Shown here in pieces: positions 48,991 through 60,019 of a DNA stretch of 64,000 nucleotides; position 1 is the stretch's first letter; the number at the start of each line of letters is the position of its first letter. A program made the position numbers and the translations under genes. The notes beneath the pieces are model-generated. The model was not told where the DNA came from and did no database searches. It saw only the letters and a program-made list of their open reading frames with translations. Origin of the DNA: Lucifuga dentata (lineage: Eukaryota > Chordata > Actinopteri > Ophidiiformes > Bythitidae); NCBI GenBank assembly GCA_014773175.1, contig VXCM01001389.1, forward strand, positions 86,781 to 150,780, written 5' to 3'.

Positions 48991-49493
48991 ACTCCCGCCA
49001 TGTAATGTCAATTCATAAACATTCATCAAAATCACTGTTAAACTGTGATTTTAATCACTAAATCACTGCGAGTGACAATAACCAGGCTGACGTAAGTCAT
49101 GATTTGTCACAACTTTATGCAAAATCCCAAAGCACCTGAGTTGAATCAATAGATCACAACTATCTTTTGCTCATAAAATGTTGGAATGAAAAGCAAAATG
49201 AATTTAAAAAAACTTCTCTAAAAGGTGTCAGTTTCAATGCATCACCTATGTTACAGCACCTGTTAACTGTGAATCAACAGAGCCTTTTATCAAACTAAAT
49301 TAAACGATCCTGTTTTAGCAGAAATCCAAAGAGTAATTCAGAAAGTAGAATTGTACACAGAATGTAAATTACTTAGTTTTCTGTCAAAACAGAGAAGTCA
49401 AGAGGGAGATATTCTGCCCTGTGGGACTGCTGGGGAGCTGTGTTTATATACTGCAGTCCATAATAAATTCATTTGCACCAGAACCAAAGTGTA

Positions 49494-49517
49494 AAAAAAA
49501 AAAAAAAAAAAAAAAAA
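49494..49517. repeat. Poly(A) tract
   Basis: Homopolymer of about 24 A, without a recognised retroposon body upstream. Confidence 0.8.
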
Positions 49518-50039
49518 TCCAGTGGGTTTTGATTTATGAGGTTGGTTTTGCTTGTCTGTTTTTGCCCGCCTGTTACCAATGCATCCTAATGCAACCTTAA
49601 ATTAAACTCATTGTCTAAGATGGGCTGAAATGGATGACAGATCACTTACGTCTCTTATGATCTGCCATGATGTTGGTGGCACAACTGCGCATATGTGGGG
49701 TGCTGAAAAAAGACAGAGGTCATTACATGGGAAAAATTTGGAATTGCTTGTTAAAATACAGTATAAGAACTGTTTCTGTAAACATATAAATACCATCAAT
49801 CGGACGTTAGTTAATCAACCAATACAAAATTATAAAGATGCTAATTTTCCTAATAAAAATAACCTGCATGCCTGCATGTAACTGAATTCAAACACCCCCT
49901 CTGGCACACAGAGTTATGGGTTACTGACTTATAATGTCTTCAAAACCAGTGTGAAGAAATAAAGCTTGCATGGCTTTTCCCTGCAGCAACAATGACAATG
50001 ATTAAAAAGGATGATGCTTTAGTCCACCTATGCAAGATT

Positions 50040-50440
50040 TCACAGATTAGCTTCCCTCTTGTGTTTTGCTATCAACTGCTGGTAGTGATTCTCTCTGCCC
50101 ATACAGACCAAATGCTCTGTTGGCTTCACCATCAGTTGTGGCCCACATCCCCCCTCTTGATTCCACAACCAAGCTATATGCTGTGGAATTATTAATGAGA
50201 AGTGTAGACCAATGCATCATCACAGAGCAGAGATGGAGGTGCGTGTTTGTAATGAGTTGTAGTGACACAAATGCTGAGCCCAGAATTAATGACAGGAACA
50301 GCCTCAAACTTTGGGCTTGGTTTGAAGACCATAATACACCCATAAAACATAAGGGTCCAAGAATCTGGCCCAGAGTAGATCTGGGTTCTGCAGGACTAAC
50401 ACACCATGCAAGCTGAAGAAATGAAGTTTCGTTGGGGAAG
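50040..50440. other. Balanced-composition segment open on both strands
   Basis: A 152-codon minus-strand frame (50505-50047) and a 116-codon plus-strand frame (50066-50416) overlap. Neither resembles a family I know. TTATTAATGA and GAATTAATGA cores suggest regulatory DNA. It may be a conserved noncoding element, or simply stop-poor sequence. Confidence 0.3.
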
Positions 50441-50654
50441 ATTTGAGACTGCAATGTATTTACATTACCATAGATGGCAATTTCATATCTCTTAGAAAAA
50501 AACAAAAAACAAATATAGATATATCATTAAGTACTCCAATGCCCTTATTAAGTGAACTGAGCTCAGACAGCATTCACAGATATGCAGAAACGGCGAGGTC
50601 AATCAGATAACCAGTATCACACTTTGAAAAGTGGACAGCATTTGTTAATTGTCC

Positions 50655-50681
50655 AAAAAAAAAAAAAANAAAAAAAAAAAA
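50655..50681. repeat. Poly(A) tract with a single-N join
   Basis: N at 50669 between two A runs; an assembly join. Confidence 0.85.
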
Positions 50682-50940
50682 GTACTGGTAAATTATGCAT
50701 TTATTTATGTATGTTACATCCAATCTTTGGCTGGACTTGACTCTTTAAACAGCTTAATTGGCATTGCTAAAATTGCAAATTTAGTTTAGTTTATATTTAG
50801 TGTTTTCTATATAAAATAACTTTTTTTCCTGAGTCAGTAAATTAAATACATGGCAAATCAAGGTACTTCATCACATTGATGTAAAAATCCTGTAAATGCA
50901 ATACTGCTGTTTAGCCAGTTTATTTGCTGGCCTACGTCAG

Positions 50941-51096
50941 TCTTAAAAGGACTGGTACCTCAGCACAAGCATCATGTTTTATGGTTGTCTTTGGTGTTTC
51001 ATTGTGTTTTATTTGTGTTTTATAATTGTACAGCACTCTAGTCAACTTTGTTGTTTTTAAATGTGCATATAAATAAATTAACTTGACTTGACTCAG
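50941..51096 (+). mobile_element. L2-type LINE 3' tail
   Basis: Shares with 58540-58687 the ordered blocks 'atggttgtctttggtgttt.attgtgttt', 'tttgtgttttat', 'ttgttgtttttaaatgtgc.tataaataaatt' and the terminal 'aacttgacttgac' repeat. The coding part is absent. Confidence 0.75.
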
Positions 51097-52674
51097 TAGG
51101 AATATAGTAAAACTTCTACCAGCCGATAGATTTAATCAAAAATGTCGTAGCACGTGCTGGAAATGCTAGGAGTCATGAAGGTTATGAGAAGAGACAGAAT
51201 CTCATTCTCTAATGGTTCTTCTGTGTGACACTGTCTAGTACTTTTCACCTTCACTGCTACTTCACTCAAAGATGCCCAAACATTCAGCATCAAGACAGAA
51301 TCCCCTTTCATTTCATACAACAGAGGATGGACAGTACAGAGGCTTATTTAAAAGAAATCAAAACATTTCAAACTTAATTGATCTCTTTGCAAATTGCAAC
51401 CATCCTTCCACAAATTGTACACTAAAGGAAGCTAAAGAAATTGATTATTAAATATTGCAAGTCTTACTGATAAGCAGTGATGCTGCAAAAAGACATTCAA
51501 AGCAAAAGCCAGAGCAGAGTAAAAAAGAAAGACTCCTCGAGTCTGTGGTGCGTAACTTCACAGTGTTGTTTATATTGATGCTGTCATCCATTTCCACAGA
51601 GCACTGAAGCAGAAAGCTTAAAAAAAAAAAAAAAAAAAAAGTACTTGGCCTGTGTGCACAAGAGACCAATGCATTCACCGCTCAGTCATGTAGCCCAACA
51701 TACGAAGAGCCTGAACCTAAAACCTGTAACATCTTAGAATTAAAATCAGAAAACTAACCACAATTTGTTACATAACTTTTAATATAAAATAATAAATACT
51801 TAATAAAGATTAATTTACCATTCATGAAAAAAAACTGTTGCTGTAAAGTACCAAAAATACCCTGTCACTGCCCTGTAGCACAACTGAGCTGGAGACAATC
51901 ACCAGCGCCTGTCTGAGACACACTCAAAGTCATGTGACCTGAGGCAGTAACAGATATTATGCTAAAACAAGCAATGTATGCGTGTGTGACATTCCCTTAA
52001 ACTAGTGGAAGTGTAACAGGAGGACTAGAAGGACCAGAGGACAAACATGAAATCGATTGGTACAGTGGCAGCTGTATTATCTCAGCTCCATCGATCACAA
52101 AGGTGTGCTTAAAGTGCTCTGGCGCCCATCTCTTCCTTTGAAGAAATTCTTACGCTATGCTCACATTGAATGCTTTCACACTTAACTGCAGTGTGTATTA
52201 TAATTTTCTGGGTGGACTATAAATTGTGAAAACACACACCAGCACAGATTAACCATGAAGCAAGACATATGTTCATATTCATTTTTCTACTTAGGCTTCT
52301 CTTGCTTGCTTCATATTCATCAGTGGAAACCATGCAAGATGTTAATAATTTCAAACCACTAGCATCTGTAACTAAGTACAACTCACTTCTACTGTAGGTA
52401 CCTGAACAGCTACAACTCCTGAACAACCCTTCAGGAACAGACTATTTAACGGAACAACAACACAAGAATAACACAAGGAAATTCAACAGCTGGAATGTTC
52501 AGTAACATCAAAACTGCAACAGTACAGTATTAGCTTAAAAAAATGGATTTATTTATTTTATAGTCTGAATAGTCTGAATATTGATATTCTAAATATTTTG
52601 CATTTATGCTGTTCTTTGAGCATTACAGTATAGTATTTTAAACAGACTGTCTTTTGACTGGGTATATTATGCTT

Positions 52675-52722
52675 GCCTGTGTGCATGCATCCATGCATGC
52701 GTGTGTGCATGCATGCCATCAC
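52675..52722. repeat. GCAT/TGTGCATGCA imperfect simple repeat
   Basis: Alternating purine-pyrimidine units GCATGCATCCATGCATGCGT repeat imperfectly. The stretch is self-complementary and could extrude or adopt Z-form. Confidence 0.6.
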
Positions 52723-53608
52723 CCTACTCCAGTGTTGACTGTTGATCAACTCCTTAGTCCAGGTGCACTCAAACTGGCGGTTCACCTTCAAATGAACAGG
52801 ATCATAGTTCTTCCTGACCTGTATTTACAGAAACAGACATATAGTCTCTTTGTTCTTTTGTTGTGCAGCAATTACACCAGAACATAAAGCTTTATTACAT
52901 TAAGGCCTGACTTACAGAAAAATACAGACTGTTATATAATAATAACTATATTAACTATATTTAATATACCCCTTCCACAAATGTGCGGCCAACTTATGGA
53001 TAAACAACTTAGGCTAATGTGGTGGTCTCACTTACTAACACAGCAGAAATGCTCACTCCTCCGTGAAAAGCTGACATCCACTCATGGACAGAAAACCTTC
53101 TGCCAATAAGTTACCTTATATAATATAATGAAATAATATTATATAATATTATATTATCCTGATAGCAATGATTAAACCAAAGGGAATTCCACATAATATT
53201 ATAGATTTCCTGCTGAGTTGGAGCTCCATGGCATAATGGCTGGATGCTTACAGTAAAGTTACCATGTAGAGGAAGCATGTGTGACAGATAAGTAAGCTTG
53301 CCTACTGCTCAGCCTTGATTTTGGCTTTCAGGCTGAGTGTTGTGCTTGAGTGTTGTGTCAGTTGGAGCTCAAGTCATTTGGAAAATGTTTTAATGAAATG
53401 CAGTGTTAGCCTATTCAAAACAAACATACAATCATTGCTTTGTTCTCTTATTACAAGCTATGAGAAAAGTCAAGACTATGTGCCTTCCACTTTGTACTGA
53501 ATAATAATTAACAGCTGCGGTGTAAATGTCACTAAAATTATAGAAAATTAGTTTAGCTTAAGACATGTACTAACTTAAAGAGACTTGTTCAAGTTTCCAG
53601 ATAACTCC

Positions 53609-54203
53609 TTAAAGGACCATACCAGTGATCGTGCTTGTTTGAGCCCAATATATACAACCTTCATATACGTTTACATTACTGACAACCATTTCCAAAACAT
53701 AAAACTGTATTTTAGTTTTCCTGTTGTTTTTTCAAATCCTCTAATATTTTAAAATCAAATGTTCGGGTGAGACACCCACCTTAAAATTAAATGTTTCACC
53801 TTCTAACACTTGTGCATGATTGCAGAAGTGACATTTGTTTTTAATTTCTCAGTAAAAGCTGTCTTCTCCTCAGACTATTTTCCCTGGAGGAGACATGCAT
53901 TGTCTTCTGTGCAGCTCCTTGTTAGATTGGTTAAATAGTTACTTCAACAAAAACCAAATAGACTTAAACTTAATGTTTGCTGTGATGGATTAGTATCTCA
54001 AGCGTGTCTCTCCAAGTTGATTTTAATAGCATACTGGAATGAACTAAAAGCAAAGGCAGTGTGAAAGGCAGGGAAAAACTTCTGAAATTTACAGCTAAAG
54101 TAGCGTACTTTGGGAAATAGTTGCCAGTAACAAAACATGTATGTGGATTGTATGTGCAGTATATTGGGCTCAAATATGCATGATCACCGGTATGTTCCTT
54201 TAA
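53609..54203. mobile_element. TTAA-flanked MITE, copy C (595 bp, both ends present)
   Basis: The left end is TTAAAGGACCATACC and the right end GGTATGTTCCTTTAA. Extended inverted similarity covers 'tttgagcccaata', 'acatacatgt' and 'ttactg.caaccattt' in both arms. It is in the opposite internal orientation to copies A and B. TTAA is present at both outer edges, as expected for a TTAA target-site duplication. No transposase is encoded. Confidence 0.85.
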
Positions 54204-54536
54204 CCTGCTTCTTGGATTGTGGACTCTATGGAGCTTCTAGCTGCCAGCATTGTTTAGAAAAGACTGTGTCACGTATGAGGGACAATAATGTAATTTTGAA
54301 CACTTTCATCTGCAGCTTGAACATATTGTAGGCTTTTTTTTTTGCATTTAAATTTTCATTAAAATATTCTATATTATTTATAGAATATTTATGTTGTTTT
54401 TAAGGAATATTTACATTCAGTTATTACAAACTAAATTGACAGAATTTTGAATAGAGAGATGCTAATTTACACAACCTGTGGAATGACATAAACATTTCTT
54501 GCTTATCAAAATCTTTCTTGAATAAACCAGCAACTA

Positions 54537-54543
<7 letters not shown>

Positions 54544-54573
<30 letters not shown>
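54544..54573. repeat. Poly(A) tract
   Basis: Homopolymer of about 30 A. Confidence 0.85.
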
Positions 54574-54577
<4 letters not shown>

Positions 54578-54599
54578 TAATTTTGCTCACATCACTAAA

Positions 54600-55396
54600 T
54601 TACATTACCTAAGAAAATCCAAGCTCCCAGCTACAGAGTTTACTGACTGGAATAATCTGGCATTGCTCAGAGGAAGCACAAGCTGTTGGAGTTTGATGTT
54701 GTAGCTGTGCTTATACTTTAAATTATAATGCAGCAGAGCACCAGAAATGTCAAAACCTGCACCGTCAGGCCGTGTTGCTCTGCATGCAAGTACCCTCACA
54801 CTGCCTTCAAAGCTTCTAATAAAACCCTCGAATGGTTTTGGAAACACAGAATGACATAATGGATTTAAACATGTGATGAGGTTTGAAGTCAGCTCAATAT
54901 TTGTCAAACCACTTGAATGAGTGACAGTATGTCAACTTTTCTTTTCTTTTGCTGTACCTTTAAAACTACAGGCTACAGCAAACATACAGATTAGGCATGT
55001 AAATGAAAAATTAGTTAGCAAATTGGATTGTTCATGTCCTTGTATTCACGGCCAATTTCAGCACGAAAGAGCTTTGAAATGTGATGATGAAGAGACAGCA
55101 CAGATTAACTCACATCACACATACTGCATTAACAACTAACAGTGCATAAAGTTGATCCAACGAGTACACAGTGGACCTACAATGGGAAAACAGCTAGTTG
55201 GGCATCCAGACGAAAATGTCTGAAGTGTCTATTCCGTATTTTGAAAGGCAGTGGAGCATCTGTAAGGGGCATGGCAAACTCCTCCAGAGCACGGGCAGAA
55301 TGCTAATGCTGTCAGGCTCTCCTCTGTCCTCCTCTCTCTTCTCTGAAAACATACAAGGGCAATGCTGCATTAATCATGGAATCACATCCCATTATT

Positions 55397-55399
<3 letters not shown>
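54600..55399. other. Intergenic, no gene seen
   Basis: A 100-codon minus-strand frame (54907-54605) has no recognised domain and no supporting splice structure. Confidence 0.4.

Positions 55400-55449
<50 letters not shown>
55400..55449. repeat. (CA)n microsatellite
   Basis: About 25 uninterrupted CA units. Confidence 0.95.
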
Positions 55450-55451
<2 letters not shown>

Positions 55452-55719
55452 CTACCTAATTTTGTCAACTCTGCTTTCTTTTCTCTCTCTTATATTTCAA
55501 TATCACACACATATACACATGCCAAGTTACAAATTTCCAGACTAAAAGTAGCACTTAACACAAAAATATTTGGATTTCCTAATCATTGGGATTAGATTGT
55601 TCACCATTAATAAATGCACAAAATGTCCCAAAACCACACCAGAAATTTCTGCAAACTGCACATACTCATTGCCAAATCTTTTACACAACGCCCACTTCAA
55701 ACATGCACAAGTATGTACG

Positions 55720-55721
<2 letters not shown>

Positions 55722-55774
<53 letters not shown>
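55722..55774. repeat. (CA)n microsatellite
   Basis: About 26 uninterrupted CA units, 270 bp from another array of similar length. Confidence 0.95.
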
Positions 55775-55778
<4 letters not shown>

Positions 55779-55779
55779 C

Positions 55780-58050
55780 ACAACATAATAGAATACACTG
55801 GTTTTCTGCTCCATCACTCTGAGCAATTTGAGTGGGAAAGAGACAGAACATTTCACAAATCACTTCAAGACAAACAAAATTATCAAAAAGCAAAGTGGAC
55901 AGAGAGTTGTGCAGGACATCAGAAAATGAATACGTTTACTTTATTGAGGGAGTAAGGGTTCTGCACATTAACATTTCACACTATAACAAAAAGCTGCTGA
56001 AGCCTAAAGGGCAGACTATGTGAATAGAAGGCACAATATGAGCAAGGGACACAATGAGATCTCATTTTATTCATAATTAATAGCTGTAACAGAGGGAGAC
56101 AAATAGCCTTGTGCAAGACAAGAGAGCAGGCAATTAGTTGTGTTAACCCTGGCAAGAAGTGACACCATGAGAACAATGCGTACAACACTATGGCAAAATT
56201 AAGGACATGAATTTAATTGAATCTGAAAAATACTTTGTCCGATCCAAAACAGACTGCGTAATGCAATTTCTAATAATAGAGGAGCAATGTAGGCCATAAA
56301 ATATTTTACCTCTTGTGAACAAAACTGCACAATCATTCACTACTTTAGTTTTTACATGCATAACAATCTCATATTCATTGTTTCAAATGGACAGATGGAG
56401 CTCAGTGATTGATTTTACTTGTTGTGGAGCAGCCTTTCATAATGCTTGACCTCTCCACAGAGAGGTTAGAGGTCAGCATCAGATACACATCAGCAACCCT
56501 ACAGTTTTCTGTCCTTTCAGCTCAAGGACACTGAGTAAGATGCTGGATTATAACAGGGATTTGTTGAAGGATGGTCTCTACACTCTACACCACTCTGGTA
56601 CCCAATTGAATTTTCTTTTGCAAATAATTATATAACATTAAGTTTTTAATTGATCAGATTGCATTTTATCACAGCGAGGAATGTAGTGTACCAGCACTGG
56701 CCATTAATGTTATTGAACCGACAAGTCGCCTCATACTGGGTAGACATACACATACACACAGACAAAATAGGCAGCCGTCAGATGAGCTGCATGATCAATA
56801 GCCCTTTATTGCTTTACCAAAGAGCTAGAGTCCATGTTTAGATGCTAATGCACTTCACAGTCAGATCAATATGGACAGCAGCCGATTTAGACCGAGGGAT
56901 AGAGAAAAGATTTGATGCTTTTATTATGGGCCTTTCACAGAAATGTGACCTCAAGAAAGCATATTAGTATTGTGATGTCAAGAGTGCTTTGCATAAGAAT
57001 GATTAGACTGCAATAACTTGAGAAAATATGTTATATAAGGGATATGCTGCTCAGTCTGGCTAGAATAAAGCATTTAAAATGGAGCACACAGGTACAGAGA
57101 GAGCTGGAGATGACAACTGGACTCCAAGCAGAGAGCTCTGTGAGGGCATGATAATGAAAAGTGGAAAATGGACTTTAGGGGAGAGATATTGGAAAGAAGA
57201 TTGAAGCTGGGCAAGAGACCTGGCAAAATGTGGGGCGCAGAGAAATGTGTGGTGTGTGGCATGAGAGGCTTTAAGAAAAATGAAATTGAAGAAGGCACTA
57301 TAATAGTGCAATAGCAAAAGCAGTAGTGATACTGTCCCACTCCTCCTGAACCCATATTCCCAGAAAATCCAACTTTAGACTACCCATTAAATTTTCCTTC
57401 CATTCACAGTCATAGTAGTTCTAGAGAGTATCGTCTGATGAGAAGAGCCAGTAGGCTTTAGTCTCAAAGCTATAGGAAAGATGTCTTCATCTACTGATGT
57501 CCTCAATTAAGTTGTATGAATGCATGTTGAATGTTGTAAAAATACATGATTTTACAGGTAGGTACTTTATGAATCTGTGTATCTTTGGCAACAAGGTGCA
57601 GTACCATTAAGTCTAAATGGAAATCACAGTGAGCAGGTTTATTGTAAATACACTGTGCTGTATAGGGAGGAACAGTGGGCTGAACAACACAGAGAGAGAA
57701 TGTCATGTGTAGACTGATGACATTGCTTCATGCTGCACACTGTGGGAGACAGAAAGGGAAAAAACAGCAGCCTGTCCTTCGCCCACTGTTCCCATTTCAC
57801 CCCCATGCACAGGTACACTACCTGTGGAGACTCAATTAGAAAGCCATTAGCCACTAACAGACTGAAGGCTAATTGCTGCCTGAGGGAAATTCAGAAATGG
57901 GAGGATTCGATATACAAGGACATGCATGTTATATTTCACTCAATAGGACAAAACCTCTTGCTTACATGGTGGATAAAGATATACAGAGACTTAAACTGTG
58001 TATTCTTTATTTTCATTTTTCAATATAGTTTCCCCATTAGTGATATAATC
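55780..58050. other. Intergenic, no gene seen
   Basis: AT-rich sequence without recognised repeats or exons. Confidence 0.4.
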
Positions 58051-58059
58051 CTATTTTTT

Positions 58060-58160
58060 AATCAATCAATTAATTTGTATAGCACTTTCCTACAAGAATA
58101 CAACTGAAAGTGCTTTCCAATAACATTGGCTGACATACAAAAAGGGTCAGATAAAAACAA
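58060..58160. repeat. Possible LINE/SINE tail fragment
   Basis: The pattern 'atttgtatagcactttcct...aactgaaagtgctttcca' resembles the common fish repeat ends that read 'tatagcgcctttc...aaagtgcttta'. It is short and diverged, and the family was not identified. Confidence 0.45.
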
Positions 58161-58204
58161 AAAAGCCAAAAACTATAGGTAAAAAGATGATGGAGACCAC
58201 TGAG

Positions 58205-58687
58205 ACTGATGCATGCACTCTCCTGGCTTCCAGTCGCTATAGGCTTGATTTTAAGATTTTACTGTTTGTTTTTAAGTCACTAAATGGATAGGCACCGCCC
58301 TACCTCTCAGACCTTTTATGTCCCCATACTCCATCTAGGTCACTCAGGTCCGCTGACCAGATGCTTTTGGTTGTTCCAAGGTCCAGACTTAATCTTAAAG
58401 GGACTGTGCCTTTGCAGTAGCTGCTCCAAAACTTTGGAATAGCTTACCCCTTCACATTAGGACTGAGAATTGATGACTTTTAAGTTGCGGCTAAAAACTT
58501 ATTTATTCTCCTTGGCCTTTTAAAACCAGCCTGACATTTGACTTCTGCTTCATTATGTATTATGGTTATCTTTGGTGTTTTATTGTGTTTGATTTCTCTT
58601 TTGGTTTTATTTATTTGTATTTGTGTTTTATAGTTCTAAGCACTTTGTTGTTTTTAAATGTGCTTATAAATAAATTAACTTGACTTG
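58205..58687 (+). mobile_element. L2-type LINE, 3' end with reverse transcriptase C-terminus
   Basis: Translated with one frameshift near 58233 it gives YRLDFKILLFVFKSLNG, then PPYLSDLLCPHTPSRSLRS and LLVVPRSRL. These are the conserved C-terminal blocks of L2/CR1-like reverse transcriptase polyproteins in fish. A stop follows at PLQ* and another before the tail. The 3'UTR ends in the same 'ttaacttgacttga' repeat as 50941-51096. It is 5'-truncated and dead. Confidence 0.8.
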
Positions 58688-58769
58688 ATATAAAAAGTCA
58701 GGAGAAGAGAAGAGAAACAGAACACACAATTACCTCTACTGTGTATTTACTGCTGTCTCTTTCTCTTTT

Positions 58770-58770
<1 letters not shown>

Positions 58771-58800
<30 letters not shown>
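58771..58800. repeat. (CT)n microsatellite
   Basis: Fifteen CT units. Confidence 0.9.
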
Positions 58801-58803
<3 letters not shown>

Positions 58804-59214
58804 ATTCACATTAACTTAAACACATTTTTCTGTCTGTGAGGAACCTGACACAGGCTAAAATTCAAAACTAAATGCTTTTTTTTTTTTTTTTAATTTAACC
58901 TCCTCTACTCCTTTATCTCTTAGAAACAAAATATATACAGTATATGAGCAAAGAACTTGTCTGTAGTAGAAGGCTAAAATTCATTTTCTGCACATGGTTT
59001 GGCTGGAGAACCAATGTTAAAAAGCTCCCTCTGTCCCTCACAATCATGAAAAAAAACAGCAATATAATACAAACACAGTATATCAGTAGCGCATTGACAC
59101 AGAATGTTTGTTAGTCATTTTGTCTTAAATAGTCTTAATTACTTTTAAGAGCACAAGACAGATTACAGGAGTGTTGACCTTTGTCTTCTTATTACCTGCT
59201 GACTTTACCATGCT

Positions 59215-59347
59215 CCTCCCACCCACCTTACCTGGATCCAACTTTACTTCGTGCATCACAGAGAATCATTGTGATGGCAGNCCTCCCACCCACCTTACCT
59301 GGATCCAACTTTACTTCGTGCATCACAGAGAATCATTGTGATGGCAG
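59215..59347. repeat. Exact 66-bp duplication around a single N
   Basis: Positions 59215-59280 and 59282-59347 are identical, with N at 59281 between. This is best explained as two overlapping contig ends joined without merging; the genome probably holds one copy. Confidence 0.9.
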
Positions 59348-59563
59348 TGGTAAACAATAACAATCTTGTCTCAGGTGTGTAACAGAAGGATACTGATTTA
59401 TTTCTGTTGGTGTAGTCTGTACAAGGCTTAGACATTTTGCTGCAGATTGATTTAATATCATCTAAATAAGAGTCACTGAGCCACTGATGCAAATTCAATA
59501 GGTTGGCCTTAGAGCTGTATGGCTCCCCTCAAGGTTAATAAATCAGATATTTTTTTTCTGCAG

Positions 59564-60013
59564 TATCTTCAGTCGATCAGCCACATTAAAACCACCTGCC
59601 TAATATTGTGTAGGTCCCCCTTGTGCTGCCAAAATAGCTCTGACCCATCAAGGCATGGACTCCACATCCATGAGCCTTGGGCGCCCATAACCTTGTCGCC
59701 AATTCACCATTTGTCCTTCCTAGGACCACTTTTGGTAGGTACTGTCCACTGCAGACCGGGAACACCTCACAAGACCTGCCGTTTTGGAGATGCTCTGTTC
59801 CAGTCATCTAGCCATCACAAGTTGGCCCTTTTCAAAGTCGCTCAGATCCTTATGCTTACTCATTTTTCCTGCTTCCAACACATCAACTTCAAGAACTGAC
59901 TGTTGACTTGCTGCCTAATATATCCCACCCCTTGACAGGTACCATTATAACCAGATGATCCATGTTATTCACTTTACTTGTCAGTGGTTTTAATGTTGTG
60001 GCTGTTCAGTGTA
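59564..60013 (-). mobile_element. Internally deleted Tc1-like element, 450 bp
   Basis: The ends are inverted (GATCAGCCACATTAAAACCAC on the left; its complement with 'aatgttgtggctg' on the right), next to TA at 60012-60013. On the minus strand the transposase N-terminus starts at 59861 with MSKHKDLSDFEKGQLVMAR and continues through SISKTAGLV, AVDSTYQKWS and GRPRLMD. It then jumps directly to the C-terminal tail sequence, and in-frame stops interrupt it. The catalytic core is gone, so this is a non-autonomous derivative of a family that is very common in fish. Confidence 0.88.
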
Positions 60014-60019
60014 TGTTCT

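Noticed and set aside
54605..54907. 100-codon minus-strand ORF
   Set aside because: No recognised domain, no neighbouring exons, and next to poly(A); treated as chance.
59215..59347. Biological tandem duplication
   Set aside because: Exact identity with a single N between the copies is better explained by an unmerged contig overlap.
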